DNA of 50,150 bases from Alphaproteobacteria bacterium (GCA_028285305.1 JANQPV010000076.1:1-50150); one strand, 5' to 3'; shown: positions 1-8,847, counted from the first letter of the stretch. Numbers and translations: made by a program. The notes: generated by a model not told the origin, from the sequence alone.

Positions 1-174
1 ACCCATTTGGAACGCCCGGAACGATAGGAGACAAGGTTCGAGCTCCTTTGTGATCTCAGGCGCCACTTCGGGATCGAGATAGTGGTCCATCGCCCAGGCG
101 AACGGCGCTTCCCAGAATGCAGCTTGATACTTCCAAAATACGTCAATATTCTCAAAGAGGACTGAGGAACTCAT
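1..174 (-). CDS. Candidate immunity protein, partial (runs off window edge)
   Basis: The first 58 codons of a gene that continues past base 1. It starts at ATG 174, nine bases or so after an AGGAGG ribosome-binding site. The protein (MSSSVLFENI..., then ...APEITKELE..CLLS) is clearly paralogous to the complete 139-aa protein just upstream at 214-633, sharing the motifs YQAA.WE.PFAWA and VAPEITKELE. Both follow the 1225-aa toxin-like gene, so a tandemly duplicated immunity gene is the natural reading. No known family is recognised. The function is inferred from position only. Confidence 0.8.
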   Translation of the reverse strand, partial: MSSSVLFENIDVFWKYQAAFWEAPFAWAMDHYLDPEVAPEITKELEPCLLSFRAFQMG

Positions 175-213
175 TGTGTGCCTCCTGATCTAACGGGTCG
201 ATTCTCATCCGCC

Positions 214-633
214 TCATGATGATCTTGCGTCCTGCAGGCTCTTCGCGTACGAGCGCTTCATGTAGTCGACCATTTCCGCAGTGCCGTCGACGAATTCGTC
301 TTTAAGGTCATAGTTTGCCAATTGCCAGAACGGATGGTGCGGGCCTCCGTTCCGCATGTCGCTTAAGGTCTTTTTCATGGCCTCTAGTAAATGACGTTGT
401 TCTCTCAATGGTAGCTCATTGAAAATGAAGTACTGCAATGCATGCCCGGGATCAGCTCTACCCGATAGATGAGCCCGGTAGGACAGCAGACAGATTTCGA
501 GCTCCTTTGTGATCTCAGGCGCAACATTGGAATCGAGGTGTTTATCGAACGCCCAGGCGAACGGGATCTCCCAATATGCAGCCTGATAAGACCAGAGTTT
601 TCCTATATTTCTAAATGATACGGAGGATGCCAA
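214..633 (-). CDS. Candidate immunity protein for the 1225-aa toxin-like protein
   Basis: A 139-aa soluble, acidic, probably helical protein with no signal peptide or membrane segment. The start is TTG at 633, placed by a GGAG box seven bases upstream, and only ten bases after the stop of the 1225-aa gene, so the two are co-transcribed and probably translationally coupled. A second paralog follows at 1-174. A small cytoplasmic protein directly after a toxin with a variable C-terminus, in duplicate, is the classic immunity arrangement. I do not recognise the family, and direct inhibition of the toxin is inference. Confidence 0.82.
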   Translation of the reverse strand: MASSVSFRNIGKLWSYQAAYWEIPFAWAFDKHLDSNVAPEITKELEICLLSYRAHLSGRADPGHALQYFIFNELPLREQRHLLEAMKKTLSDMRNGGPHHPFWQLANYDLKDEFVDGTAEMVDYMKRSYAKSLQDARSS

Positions 634-643
634 GACTATACTC

Positions 644-3600
644 CTATTCTAGCACTATTGTCTTCTTGAATTTCTCTTCGTCGAGACCATTGACGAAACC
701 TCTCAACTGATCTGCATTATGTCGGCTCAAACCATGGAGGTCGATCACCAACACATCTAGATTCGTTTTTCCATCCAGATGATCTAGTGCGGCGTTGATC
801 ACCTTGTTGTAATTGAAAAAGCGATCCGGAATTCCTCCGCCCACGGCATCGTAAGTGAGTTGTGTATTTGGATCAACCCAGTCTGGCCCCTTGCCTTGAA
901 CGTATCGTTGCAGAGCAACCTTTTGGTGTTGACTATCGAAGACGCGATTTTGTTTGCTTAGATACCTTTCTAGACGGATAGCGGTTGAGATTTCATTCGG
1001 TCTCATAGCCTGAGGTCCATTGTCGAACCCAAGATCCATGATACGTGCGACTTCTTGTGGCGTGGCGCCGTCAGGATAGAGCTCTTCAAAAATCCTGACG
1101 ATTTCCTTCTCGTCTGTGTCGAACTGACTTTGTTCGAACGTCCATTTTCGAGATGCTAGACCATTCTTAAGTTCATGTCTTACCTTGTGTTGCAAGTTAA
1201 ACTTCCATACTTGGCCCGGCGTTCGCTTCGCGGCTGCGCCGCTCCTTGCTTTCACTTGCATATGAACCGCATCGACCGCGTCGTCGAAGTCGATTTCGTT
1301 CGTCATGCTGCGCAAGACCTCGCGCCAGGCATCATCCGCGATGTCCGTAGGCGGTATATTGTGCCAGCGCCCGGCAATCGTTTCATCGACCATCCGCTTG
1401 AAGGCGGCCTCGTCGTCCAGGCCATCGTTCAAATAGCGCAAATAACGATCGGTCGCGTCTTTCGTCAGGTTGTTGGCGTCGCCGCCCGCCCGATTTATGA
1501 ACCCCCAAGAGCGGTTGCTGAGCGCGTCCCCCGGTGTTGGAGAGAAATCGGCGAAAATATCGCCCCATGATTCATTCAGACGGCGACTCGTTTTGGCCTC
1601 TGCATAGAAGTCGTCGGTAAACTTATTCGCGGGCCGACCGGTTCGCGTTAGCCGGGCAGCAAACTCCAATGCATCCTCTTCCGACAGACCATATTGGGGA
1701 TTGTCTCCGAGGCCGCGCCTCAAGAATTCGATGAATCTTTCGTTCACCACTCCATCCAGCTCGGGGTGTGAGCGGATGATTTCGCCTATTGCCTTCTCCG
1801 ATGGCGCTTCGGAGATAAGATGCCTGAGATCCGGCGCCGCATACCCGGGCGATTCTGCGGCCTGCAGGCCGATCTTGGGTTCACTGCGGCTGCCAAAAAC
1901 CTTGGAAAACGCGACGTCGAGCGAAACGCCGTCCTCTACCGACGTGCGTACCACATGGTCAAAAATGTCCGGTCGCAGCTCGCTCGGATTTGTGCGCCGC
2001 GCGCCCAGTTCCTCCGCCATGCGTAGGGCGTCTTCCGCCGGGATCCCCGCCGCCAGCGCCCTGTCGTTGAAATCAATAATCTGGGCGGCGGTTTTGACGT
2101 CAAATCCCGGATCATCGCCAAGGTAGGCTCGCGCCCAATTCTTAAGCTCCCCCGTCGTGTGGTCAAAACCCCGCCGCAGCACAGGCATTAGGACTTTGGC
2201 TCCGGCAATCTGCACGCCCGTGAGCCCGAGCTGCGCCCCCGTTCCATAGGCAGCCGCGATCAGATCTCTAGTAAACGGCACCGTGGTCTCGGCCCCCAGG
2301 GCGTCACCCACCTGGGTTCTTGCGCGGCTGGCCGCAATATCGGCCAAAGCACCAACAGCCATGCCGGATAAGAATCCCGGTGCTGCTGCTCCGGCCGCCA
2401 ACCCGATAACTCCGTAGTAAGCGAAGTCGTAGACAAGGCTGACCTCGTCCTGGGGCGACCAGCCCGGCCGGTCATAGTAAAACGCCGGACCGTCCTTTCC
2501 CGCCGGCAAGAGTATAATGTTGCCCTCGGGATCAATATCGACATCCGCACGCGGATCGATTTTGCCCCACTGTTCGATAAAGATCTGCCCAGCGCGAATG
2601 GGGTCGCCGTTGGCGCCGAATACCATTTGCTGGCGTACACGTTTGGCAATGTTCTTGATGGAGCGTTTGCGCGCATTGTACTTGCGGCGCTCTTGATTGG
2701 TTCGCGGTTTGGGCCAGTTGGCCGTGGCTTCGCGCAAAATATCGTCGAATCTTCCAAGATCTTCGATTCCAAATTCAAGAAGGTTATATCCCCTTTCCTT
2801 CGTATACTGTAAGCCGCCCGTGTCACGGAGATGCGCATAACCCGGTTTGTTCGAAGTGTTCGCGAGCTTTTTCCAGGCCGTGCGTGCGTCAGTCCTCCAA
2901 TTTCCGCCCGTGCGATACCAGTCTTTGGCGCCTGATGCCTGCGATCCGTTGCCACTTGATTGGCCCACCAAGTGCAGGAGCGGGTTGGGCGCCACGCCCT
3001 CTTGACCACCGTCACTTAACGTCAATGGCCCGATGCCCGCGGGGTCTTGGCCAGATAGGAGACTGTCCGCACCGGACAGATCTTCAAAGAGGATGTTAGC
3101 CGGCTGACCCGTTACCCCGTTCCATTCTTGGAGCTGGAAGTAGACAGGTTGGCCCACGCCTTCTGTGTTCAGGCGGCCGCTTGCGTCGACCCAATGGCCG
3201 GTGGGCAGCGCATGCCCCGGCGACAACGTAACTTTGGGTTCATTTGCAGGTTTGCCGCCGCCTTGCGGACTCCAAGGCTTAGGAAGACTATGGATTACCG
3301 AACTGGGATCCACATGTGTGACCGCCGGCACCGAGGCGCCATAGGAGCTTATCCGCACCCCGGTCTGCGGGTCACTCGTGACTTGCTGAATGTTTCGGTC
3401 TTGGGGTTGCGAAGTTTCACTTTCGAGACCGTTCGCCCTTTCCGCAGCATGGGCCGTTCCAAAGAGCGCGCCGCTAACCGTTTTGCCAACCTGCCGGGCC
3501 GTCTCGCCCAAACCACGCATAACGTGCTTAAAAGCTTCCGAACGCTCTTGCTCGTCCGCGATGGGCGAGGGCCCCCAGGGTGACCGCATTTGACCCGTTG

Positions 3601-4321
3601 TAGAAGACGTCAAACCAGGCGGGCCGTCCCACGGCGTCAACGAAACGTCGTTTTGCTCTTTGGGCGTACTGAAACCTATAGGGCGCGCGTTCTGTACTCC
3701 CCAGTCAGTGGCCTGGTGCGGACCGTAGCCGTGCAGTGGCCGGTCGGTCAGAGGTGCGCCCAAGTCGTTCGTCTTGCTCCGATGGGGATAGGGCGGCAAG
3801 GGAGGCAAGTATCGATGCCGGTTCAATGCGCCGACCGATCCAGGCATAGAGAAATGATCTGAACGCAACGGAGAGTACTCGTCAGTGTACATATTTCGTG
3901 TGCTGGGCGCCCCCCTCCTCAGTTGACTATTGTCCGCTTCGAACGTCCGCCGGAGCGGAGCATATTGTTCCAGTCGACTCGTAGGTGCAGTGGCTTGCTG
4001 TCCGATCAATGATTCCGGTTCCACTCCTCGCCTTTGAGGTATACTCGGCGGGGTTTCACTGGATTCGTACACATCAGAACCGTCATTGGCTTCAGCTCCG
4101 ATATCTCGGACTGGCGATAATCCCAGTCCTGCCTTATCCAAGGCCTCTTCTAGTTGCTGCTCTACGCTCTTGGAAGGCTTTTCAGCGTTTCTTGAGCTGT
4201 CGAGCTTGGACTTCAAACCGACTGCCTCGTTGACAATCTCTTCCAGTTTCTTGCGCCAATCAATTTGGCTTGGATCGGAGGGCGTTGCGTCTTGCCTCCG
4301 CTTCGTAGACTTGGATTTCAT
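644..4321 (-). CDS. Large polymorphic-toxin-like cargo protein with CdiA-CT-like nuclease end
   Basis: A 1225-aa protein. The first ~450 residues are low-complexity and hydrophilic, with no signal peptide. Residues ~570-805 match the end of the 818-aa protein at 30709-33165 (shared pattern GN.D..R...IF...W, then GN.ILLP.G.DG, YYY/FYYDRPG), followed by alanine/glycine-rich hydrophobic helices at ~630-720. Residues ~745-1020 form helical repeats built on EDA...A and F......G.S. patterns. The last ~125 residues (YDAVGGG..., LDVLVIDLHGLS, TIVLE) resemble restriction-endonuclease-fold tRNase ends of contact-dependent toxins; YDA and the D of VIDL would be the acidic positions. Partner genes lie downstream. 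The large size, the shared central module and the position after the adhesin cassettes suggest a virion-delivered effector. The toxin call is by pattern only. Confidence 0.75.
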   Translation of the reverse strand: MKSKSTKRRQDATPSDPSQIDWRKKLEEIVNEAVGLKSKLDSSRNAEKPSKSVEQQLEEALDKAGLGLSPVRDIGAEANDGSDVYESSETPPSIPQRRGVEPESLIGQQATAPTSRLEQYAPLRRTFEADNSQLRRGAPSTRNMYTDEYSPLRSDHFSMPGSVGALNRHRYLPPLPPYPHRSKTNDLGAPLTDRPLHGYGPHQATDWGVQNARPIGFSTPKEQNDVSLTPWDGPPGLTSSTTGQMRSPWGPSPIADEQERSEAFKHVMRGLGETARQVGKTVSGALFGTAHAAERANGLESETSQPQDRNIQQVTSDPQTGVRISSYGASVPAVTHVDPSSVIHSLPKPWSPQGGGKPANEPKVTLSPGHALPTGHWVDASGRLNTEGVGQPVYFQLQEWNGVTGQPANILFEDLSGADSLLSGQDPAGIGPLTLSDGGQEGVAPNPLLHLVGQSSGNGSQASGAKDWYRTGGNWRTDARTAWKKLANTSNKPGYAHLRDTGGLQYTKERGYNLLEFGIEDLGRFDDILREATANWPKPRTNQERRKYNARKRSIKNIAKRVRQQMVFGANGDPIRAGQIFIEQWGKIDPRADVDIDPEGNIILLPAGKDGPAFYYDRPGWSPQDEVSLVYDFAYYGVIGLAAGAAAPGFLSGMAVGALADIAASRARTQVGDALGAETTVPFTRDLIAAAYGTGAQLGLTGVQIAGAKVLMPVLRRGFDHTTGELKNWARAYLGDDPGFDVKTAAQIIDFNDRALAAGIPAEDALRMAEELGARRTNPSELRPDIFDHVVRTSVEDGVSLDVAFSKVFGSRSEPKIGLQAAESPGYAAPDLRHLISEAPSEKAIGEIIRSHPELDGVVNERFIEFLRRGLGDNPQYGLSEEDALEFAARLTRTGRPANKFTDDFYAEAKTSRRLNESWGDIFADFSPTPGDALSNRSWGFINRAGGDANNLTKDATDRYLRYLNDGLDDEAAFKRMVDETIAGRWHNIPPTDIADDAWREVLRSMTNEIDFDDAVDAVHMQVKARSGAAAKRTPGQVWKFNLQHKVRHELKNGLASRKWTFEQSQFDTDEKEIVRIFEELYPDGATPQEVARIMDLGFDNGPQAMRPNEISTAIRLERYLSKQNRVFDSQHQKVALQRYVQGKGPDWVDPNTQLTYDAVGGGIPDRFFNYNKVINAALDHLDGKTNLDVLVIDLHGLSRHNADQLRGFVNGLDEEKFKKTIVLE

Positions 4322-4638
4322 AGTGATTTCTCAACTCGGTGAGAGATTTTCTTGGCGAGCGATCGCGAGATCTCCACGCCGAGCCTCTATCTATCGGATA
4401 GTCACGCGTTTTGACTTGTCGTGACTATTTGTGGGATGACTATCTACCGTGGAAGGTTGAGGAAGTTAGACTCGCTCTTTGTGGACTCTAAGAGCTCAGT
4501 CAGTTGTGCTACCTACGCGTGAGGATGCACAAAAAGACGAAAAGTCATCGCGAAGTATACGATTCCCAGCACCAGCTTCTGCCATCGAGTAGATCTCATG
4601 TAATGCGAATTAAGAAGCAACGCGACGGAAGGTAACCT
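4322..4638. other. Gap with no gene recognised
   Basis: About 315 bases between the small membrane protein and the 1225-aa gene. I see no convincing reading frame, tRNA or strong hairpin. It could hold the promoter for the 1225-aa gene, but no -10/-35 pair stands out. Confidence 0.4.
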
Positions 4639-4782
4639 TTAGATCAGATGTGTTATGACCGTATACACATAAAGTCTTGCAGCGAAGAGCCCACTTTCCA
4701 TAAACACCCCAAATGCCTGGAGTCCAAGTAACGAACTCAGAGCAATAACAGGCAATGCAGTTGGAATGCCGGCGGTTTTCAT
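4639..4782 (-). CDS. Small hydrophobic membrane protein (47 aa)
   Basis: A short frame encoding 47 residues, mostly one or two hydrophobic helices (PVIALSSLLGLQAFGVFM, then ARLYVYTVITHLI). It begins at ATG 4782, one base after the stop of the cupin-like gene, with a GGGGAGTGAG ribosome-binding site that spans that stop. The spacing and tight coupling argue that it is real. Function unknown; a holin-like or small phage membrane protein is possible. No equivalent is found after the other two cupin-like copies. Confidence 0.55.
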   Translation of the reverse strand: MKTAGIPTALPVIALSSLLGLQAFGVFMESGLFAARLYVYTVITHLI

Positions 4783-4783
4783 C

Positions 4784-5389
4784 TCACTCCCCGGGCATAA
4801 AGAGCTCTTGCGAGCTCTTGCCAGCTTTCATCATGTTTCGCTGTCTCCACTCACTTTGGAGTGCTGCCCATTCACCGGTATCTTCGTAGAAAGAATAAGC
4901 GACGGCGCCATTTGGTACACTGACAATGTCACCAGGTTCGGTCTCTATCACGTCCCCCGGCGCCATTTTCTCGCCGTGGAATTCGATCTCGCCTTTACCC
5001 AGAAACAGAAACTCGAAGTTCACAAAAGTGTGGTTGCCGGCTGTTAACGAACGTGGCCACAGTCTAATCCAATTCGACGTCACGCACCAAACCACCAATA
5101 GATCCTCGCCGACCGAGTAGACTTTATTCTTAAGTATGCCCGTTCGGCCCATATATTCTTGAGCATACGAGCAGTCCGGCGCTTCGACTTCCCACCCCAG
5201 ACCTTCGATTAGCTCGTTATCTTCTGTGTACCACACGCTCTTCATTTTGCCCTGGGTGACGACGCCGTGGGTCAGCCATATCCAAGGCTCCTCAAGGACA
5301 ATCTTGTGACCCTCGATAAAGTCGTCCTTGTTCTTTGCCGCCCACCTGACGACGTGGACAGGTCCAAACTCTCTCAATTCACTGTACAT
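4784..5389 (-). CDS. Cupin-like beta-barrel protein, adhesin cassette copy 3
   Basis: A 201-aa protein and third gene of the adhesin cassette. The C-terminal half has a cupin-like strand pattern (FVNFEFLFLGKGEIEFHG, then MAPGDVIETEPGDIVSVPN) but lacks the usual metal-binding histidine set, so an enzyme is doubtful. Its paralogs are at 6842-7429 and 9135-9710, each in the same place after the ~105-aa gene. The start at ATG 5389 matches the paralogs, which all open a few residues before a conserved RW, and overlaps the preceding gene by 11 bases as copy 1 does. A role in adhesin folding or as a tail-tip component is inference. Confidence 0.75.
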   Translation of the reverse strand: MYSELREFGPVHVVRWAAKNKDDFIEGHKIVLEEPWIWLTHGVVTQGKMKSVWYTEDNELIEGLGWEVEAPDCSYAQEYMGRTGILKNKVYSVGEDLLVVWCVTSNWIRLWPRSLTAGNHTFVNFEFLFLGKGEIEFHGEKMAPGDVIETEPGDIVSVPNGAVAYSFYEDTGEWAALQSEWRQRNMMKAGKSSQELFMPGE

Positions 5390-5690
5390 CGACCTTAAAA
5401 CTCCCGACGTGGTGAGGAGTAGAAACAAATTTTCCGCCTGACTGGCGAATTTTATGTTGAATCTTTTCGCCTGCGTACTTCTCCAAGATATCCCGGTTGG
5501 AAAAGCGGTCCTGCCGGTCCTCCAAGACTTGTAGCGGCGCGGCCTCTATGAGCAACTTTTTCAACTCCTCATAGGAGGTCAATGATGTGCCTTGGTGTTT
5601 TACTCGGACCAACTCCTCTACGCCGCCTACGGCGTATGATACCAACATGTTCTTTCGATTGTAGTCTCTGATCTCCATTTCTAAAATCAT
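5379..5690 (-). CDS. Conserved small adhesin-partner protein, copy 3
   Basis: A 103-aa protein. The start at ATG 5690 overlaps the stop of the adhesin gene as ATGA, the same coupling seen in the other two copies at 7426-7749 and 9700-10008. All three share a beta-rich opening (D.N....EVSY...G.EE) followed by a helical charged segment. The family is not recognised. A constant place between adhesin and cupin-like protein suggests an adhesin chaperone or tail assembly factor; this is inferred from position. Confidence 0.78.
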   Translation of the reverse strand: MILEMEIRDYNRKNMLVSYAVGGVEELVRVKHQGTSLTSYEELKKLLIEAAPLQVLEDRQDRFSNRDILEKYAGEKIQHKIRQSGGKFVSTPHHVGSFKVDVQ

Positions 5691-6502
5691 GCTACTGTTC
5701 CGTTCCTTGTTCCTGTTGCTGTCCATGTGATTTCGGAGTTTCCTTGTACGGCGTTTCCTCCAGAACCCCCTCCACCTGGACCAATAGTTGAGCCGCCGGT
5801 ACCGCTTGAGCCTGTGGCACCTTTGCCTCCGCCATTACCTCCTGGATGAAGAGTGGCGCCACTCCCGCCAACACCTCCGCCTGTCGCCGTGCCCACACCC
5901 GGTGAGCCAGCTCCAGTAGCAGCGGCCCCGCCTCGACCGAAACCGCCCCCTCCACCGGCACCTGTAGCGGAGATTTTTCCTCCGGTCGTTGCACCCCCGG
6001 CACCGCCGCCGCCGCCTCCACCACTAATTTCACCGCTTGTGTTGTCCACATCAATCACCGTGCCTGACAATTGAGTGTCGACTTTGAACGCCGTTCCTCC
6101 AACTGCACCACTGTCTCCGCTGCCTGCCCCTCCAGCTCCGCCCATGCCATGGATCTCTCCGTTGTTCGTGATGGATACATTGGAACCAGCAGGGAGCTGA
6201 TCAATTTGAAAGCCCGCGTTTGCAGTATTTGTAGAATAGACGTGTATGGAGGCATTTATCGTGATCGTTGCAGTGACGACGTCGGATTCATTCCAGCCGC
6301 CGGAAACGAGTTGGTCGTACAAGTCATAATCTGCCGTGTGCTCCGAGATGGTCTCTGAATAGGTGAACCCGGCCGAAAAGACCTGCCGCCATACACCACC
6401 TGATTTCACCCAGACTTCATCACAATCGCTCCACGCTCCGCTGTGTTTAACATGGATGGCATCAACCTCTCTATACGAACCACTATGATGAATATGGCTC
6501 AT
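5687..6502 (-). CDS. Glycine-rich phage tail adhesin, copy 3
   Basis: A 271-aa protein. Residues 1-~45 (MSHIHHSGSYREVDAIHVK, VWVKSGGVWRQVF) form a conserved phage tail-attachment type opening. Residues ~50-125 are a beta-rich domain (TITINASIHVYSTNTANAGF), and from ~115 on the chain is a series of glycine-rich stretches like the polyglycine-II sandwiches of T-even gp38-type receptor-binding adhesins. The N-terminal ~120 residues are nearly identical in the three paralogs, while the glycine-rich part varies, as expected for host-range determinants. A decayed fibre 3' end lies just upstream, and the ATG overlaps its TGA. Confidence 0.85.
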   Translation of the reverse strand: MSHIHHSGSYREVDAIHVKHSGAWSDCDEVWVKSGGVWRQVFSAGFTYSETISEHTADYDLYDQLVSGGWNESDVVTATITINASIHVYSTNTANAGFQIDQLPAGSNVSITNNGEIHGMGGAGGAGSGDSGAVGGTAFKVDTQLSGTVIDVDNTSGEISGGGGGGGAGGATTGGKISATGAGGGGGFGRGGAAATGAGSPGVGTATGGGVGGSGATLHPGGNGGGKGATGSSGTGGSTIGPGGGGSGGNAVQGNSEITWTATGTRNGTVA

Positions 6503-6720
6503 GCGTATATATGCCAGACGTCGCCGTCGGCACTCCCTTTAGTAATCGTGTCTGTTAAAGCCGCAACCGCGTTGACACGGAAGCGATCGAAACCCACTGA
6601 GAAACTCGTAGACCGATCGGCCCTAAGTCGACTGACTTCTACGCAATTATCTGTAGAATGATCGGTCATTAAACGGGCTGCCGTTTACGAAATGACGATG
6701 TCCTCACTGTATTCATATGT
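6499..6720 (-). pseudogene. Relic of tail fibre 3' end before adhesin copy 3
   Basis: Read on the minus strand, this stretch still encodes the end of the tail fibre of 10859-12295: the relic gives LMTDHST, FDRFRVNAVA and ADGDVWHIYA-stop where the fibre has LVTDHSI, FDRNQVNAVA and ADGDVWYVYS-stop. The ATGA overlap with the adhesin start is preserved. A stop codon and frame changes interrupt the upstream part, so it is not a functional gene. It marks the point where the adhesin cassette was duplicated. Confidence 0.82.
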
Positions 6721-6841
6721 TGCCAGGCAATCGTTCATCTACTTTTTCAGCTTTTTCGTTCCAGTGGTTCAGGCGGCCGCCTCTTGGCTCTTGGGCCAAC
6801 TGGCACCGGCGACAGGGTTTGCAATGCGAGAGTTCGTAGAG

Positions 6842-7429
6842 TCATTTCCGCGCCGCTTTTTCCTCCGCCCAACGGGCCGCATATTCCAGCATTAGCGCTT
6901 CATATCGGTCATCGTCTTCGTAAACCCCAAACCACTCTTCTCCATCGGGGATGCGCTCTATTTCTTCCGGATCGAAGAACTCGCCCCCATGAGCACCTTG
7001 AGCGCAGAACAGCCATGCATAATCCTGGATGTCGCGCTGTTGCGCCTTAAGGTTTTCCGGCCAAAAAGGGGTGTTTTTGTTGTAGAGGCACCAACAAATT
7101 AAAGGGTTCGTACCACGGGTCGTGCTGATCCCTTTCAAGTAGTCGTACTCGCCTCCGAAATAAAAAGACATCTGACTGTCTTTAAAGGGCCTTAGGACTT
7201 CATTGTGGGGACCCGGTATTAGGTTGCCTTCTCTGTCGTACCATTTCCCGTCGAGCTCGCCGCGCACGATGATAAGGGCCGAACCGATCCACATATAGGG
7301 CTGTTTCAAGTCGACCCACTCCGTTGCAAAAGTAGCACCCGGCTCATCAGCATCGTCTATCCAGCGCGATAGGACGTATCCGTCACTCTTGGCGGCATGA
7401 TCTTTGATCAATTGTTTCTTCACGGTCAT
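6842..7429 (-). CDS. Cupin-like beta-barrel protein, adhesin cassette copy 2
   Basis: A 195-aa paralog of the proteins at 4784-5389 and 9135-9710. The shared features are an N-terminal RW, a W/F..I/L beta strand region around residues 40-60, CW or YCW near the middle, and a C-terminal GG..F.PEE.E..PDGEEW segment with the cupin-like strand order. ATG 7429 overlaps the preceding gene as ATGA. This copy diverges most in the C-terminal barrel. Cytoplasmic or virion-associated; function unknown. Confidence 0.75.
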   Translation of the reverse strand: MTVKKQLIKDHAAKSDGYVLSRWIDDADEPGATFATEWVDLKQPYMWIGSALIIVRGELDGKWYDREGNLIPGPHNEVLRPFKDSQMSFYFGGEYDYLKGISTTRGTNPLICWCLYNKNTPFWPENLKAQQRDIQDYAWLFCAQGAHGGEFFDPEEIERIPDGEEWFGVYEDDDRYEALMLEYAARWAEEKAARK

Positions 7430-7749
7430 ATCAGGTTTCCTTCTTCTGGATTGAAGTCTTCCTGATCATCAGCGTACCGAAAGGTCTGCGCAACTCTGTC
7501 CCGCTTCACCTTTATCTCGATCTCTTTGTCTTCCAGCTCCTCTAAAAGACGGGCATCATTACCAATCGCAATCTTCTTCTCAATCTCCGCAATGGGCGCG
7601 TGCCGTTTGACGAGACGGATGTACTCCCGCCGAGTCCCGATTTCGGTTTTCGGTTTGTTAATTCTCTTGATCACCTCCACACCAGCGATGACGTAGGAAA
7701 CCTCAAGATACGTAGGGTGAATATCGAGTAGTCTAACTTTTAGCTTCAT
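7426..7749 (-). CDS. Conserved small adhesin-partner protein, copy 2
   Basis: A 107-aa protein, paralogous to 5379-5690 and 9700-10008. The opening KLKVRLLDIHPTYLEVSY and a charged helical second half are the conserved features. It is translationally coupled on both sides: ATGA overlap with the adhesin stop and ATGA overlap with the cupin-like start. No recognised domain. Confidence 0.78.
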   Translation of the reverse strand: MKLKVRLLDIHPTYLEVSYVIAGVEVIKRINKPKTEIGTRREYIRLVKRHAPIAEIEKKIAIGNDARLLEELEDKEIEIKVKRDRVAQTFRYADDQEDFNPEEGNLI

Positions 7750-8579
7750 GATACCGTTCCATTCCTAGTGCCTATGTCCGTCCAAGTAATTTCTGAGTTC
7801 CCTTCAACTGAATTGCCTCCAGATCCTCCGGACCCCGCGCCAGTATACTGACCTCCTGTCCCACTCGCGCCTTTACCACCACCGTTTCCACCATTGTTGA
7901 TGTCTGGAGAACCACCAGTTCCCCCGCTTCCTCCTCCTGAAGCGGTCCCGGCATTACCGGGCGACCCAACAACGGTTCCACTTCCGCCAGCACCTCCAGT
8001 TGCGCCACCGCGACCAAAACCGCCGCCGCCGCCACCGCCACCAGATGATGCTGATTTTCCCACCGCCAATCCACCGGCACCCCCACCCCCACCGCCACCA
8101 TTGATTTGCCCCGAAGCGTTATCGACGGATATGGTGGTTCCGGATAGTTGCGCATCTACTTTAAGGCCTGTCCCTCCGTTTGCTCCGTTTCCGCTGCTGC
8201 CGTTCCCTCCAACTCCACCCATCCCATGAATCTCCCCATTGTTTGTTAGCGTGACAGTAGAATCGGCCGGCAGCTGATCAATTTGAAAACCCGCGTTTGC
8301 AGTATTTGTCGAATAGACGTGTATGGAGGCATTGATCGTGATCGCCGCCGTGACCACGTCGGATCCATTCCAACCGCCGGAAACGAGTTGGTCGTAAAGG
8401 TTATAATTGGCCGTATGCACTGAGATCGTCTCAGAATAATCAAACCCGGCGGAAAAGATCTGGCGCCATATGCCACCTGATTTCACCCAGACTTCATCAC
8501 AGTCGCGCCATGCGCCACCATGCTTAATGTGGATTGCATTAATATCTCTATACGAACCACTATGACGAATCTGGCTCAT
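7746..8579 (-). CDS. Glycine-rich phage tail adhesin, copy 2
   Basis: A 277-aa paralog of the adhesins at 5687-6502 and 10005-10862. Its N-terminal ~125 residues match copy 3 almost residue for residue; the glycine-rich region differs in loop sequences and lengths (for example GGSGTVVGSPGNAGTASG). It ends like the others in ITWT.IGTRNGTV. A candidate receptor-binding protein at the tail tip. A frame-broken copy of the fibre end precedes it, and the ATG lies within the former fibre stop. Confidence 0.85.
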   Translation of the reverse strand: MSQIRHSGSYRDINAIHIKHGGAWRDCDEVWVKSGGIWRQIFSAGFDYSETISVHTANYNLYDQLVSGGWNGSDVVTAAITINASIHVYSTNTANAGFQIDQLPADSTVTLTNNGEIHGMGGVGGNGSSGNGANGGTGLKVDAQLSGTTISVDNASGQINGGGGGGGAGGLAVGKSASSGGGGGGGGFGRGGATGGAGGSGTVVGSPGNAGTASGGGSGGTGGSPDINNGGNGGGKGASGTGGQYTGAGSGGSGGNSVEGNSEITWTDIGTRNGTVS

Positions 8580-8847
8580 GTGTAGACTTACCTGACGTTT
8601 CCACCGGCACCCTCTGAAGGCGTTGTTTCCATCGCAATCACTAGGGCGTTAACTCGATTGCAATCGAAGACCTCTGAAACTTTCGCGGAGCCATAGGCCG
8701 TGAAGCGGCGTACGAGACCGACAATTTGTTTGTGCCTCTGCCGATTTGCCTGCAATCGGCCGCAGACCAATCCGCAATTAAACTGAAAGTGGTTGCCGAT
8801 GTGTCAGCGATTTCATTGCCTTCATTTATTGCCCAGTAGACTTTCAT
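8576..8847 (-). pseudogene. Relic of tail fibre 3' end before adhesin copy 2
   Basis: The minus strand encodes VYWAINEGNEIADTSATT, then ADCRQIGR, then after a frame change VFDCNRVNALVIAMETTPS and GNVR-stop. These align with YYVFAIEV.., DTSATAANLV, NYREIGRF, VFDRNQVNAVAVTTQTTPS and GDVWYVYS of the intact fibre. One frameshift and a Tyr-to-stop change inactivate it. A GGAGG box precedes its first ATG at 8847, so a short peptide could still be made, but I read it as a duplication scar. Confidence 0.82.

Noticed and set aside
1175-4424. Plus-strand and alternate minus-strand frames over the 1225-aa gene
   Set aside because: Shadow frames of a long, well-supported gene; compositions are arginine/proline-biased and similarity to the 818-aa protein lies in the minus frame used.
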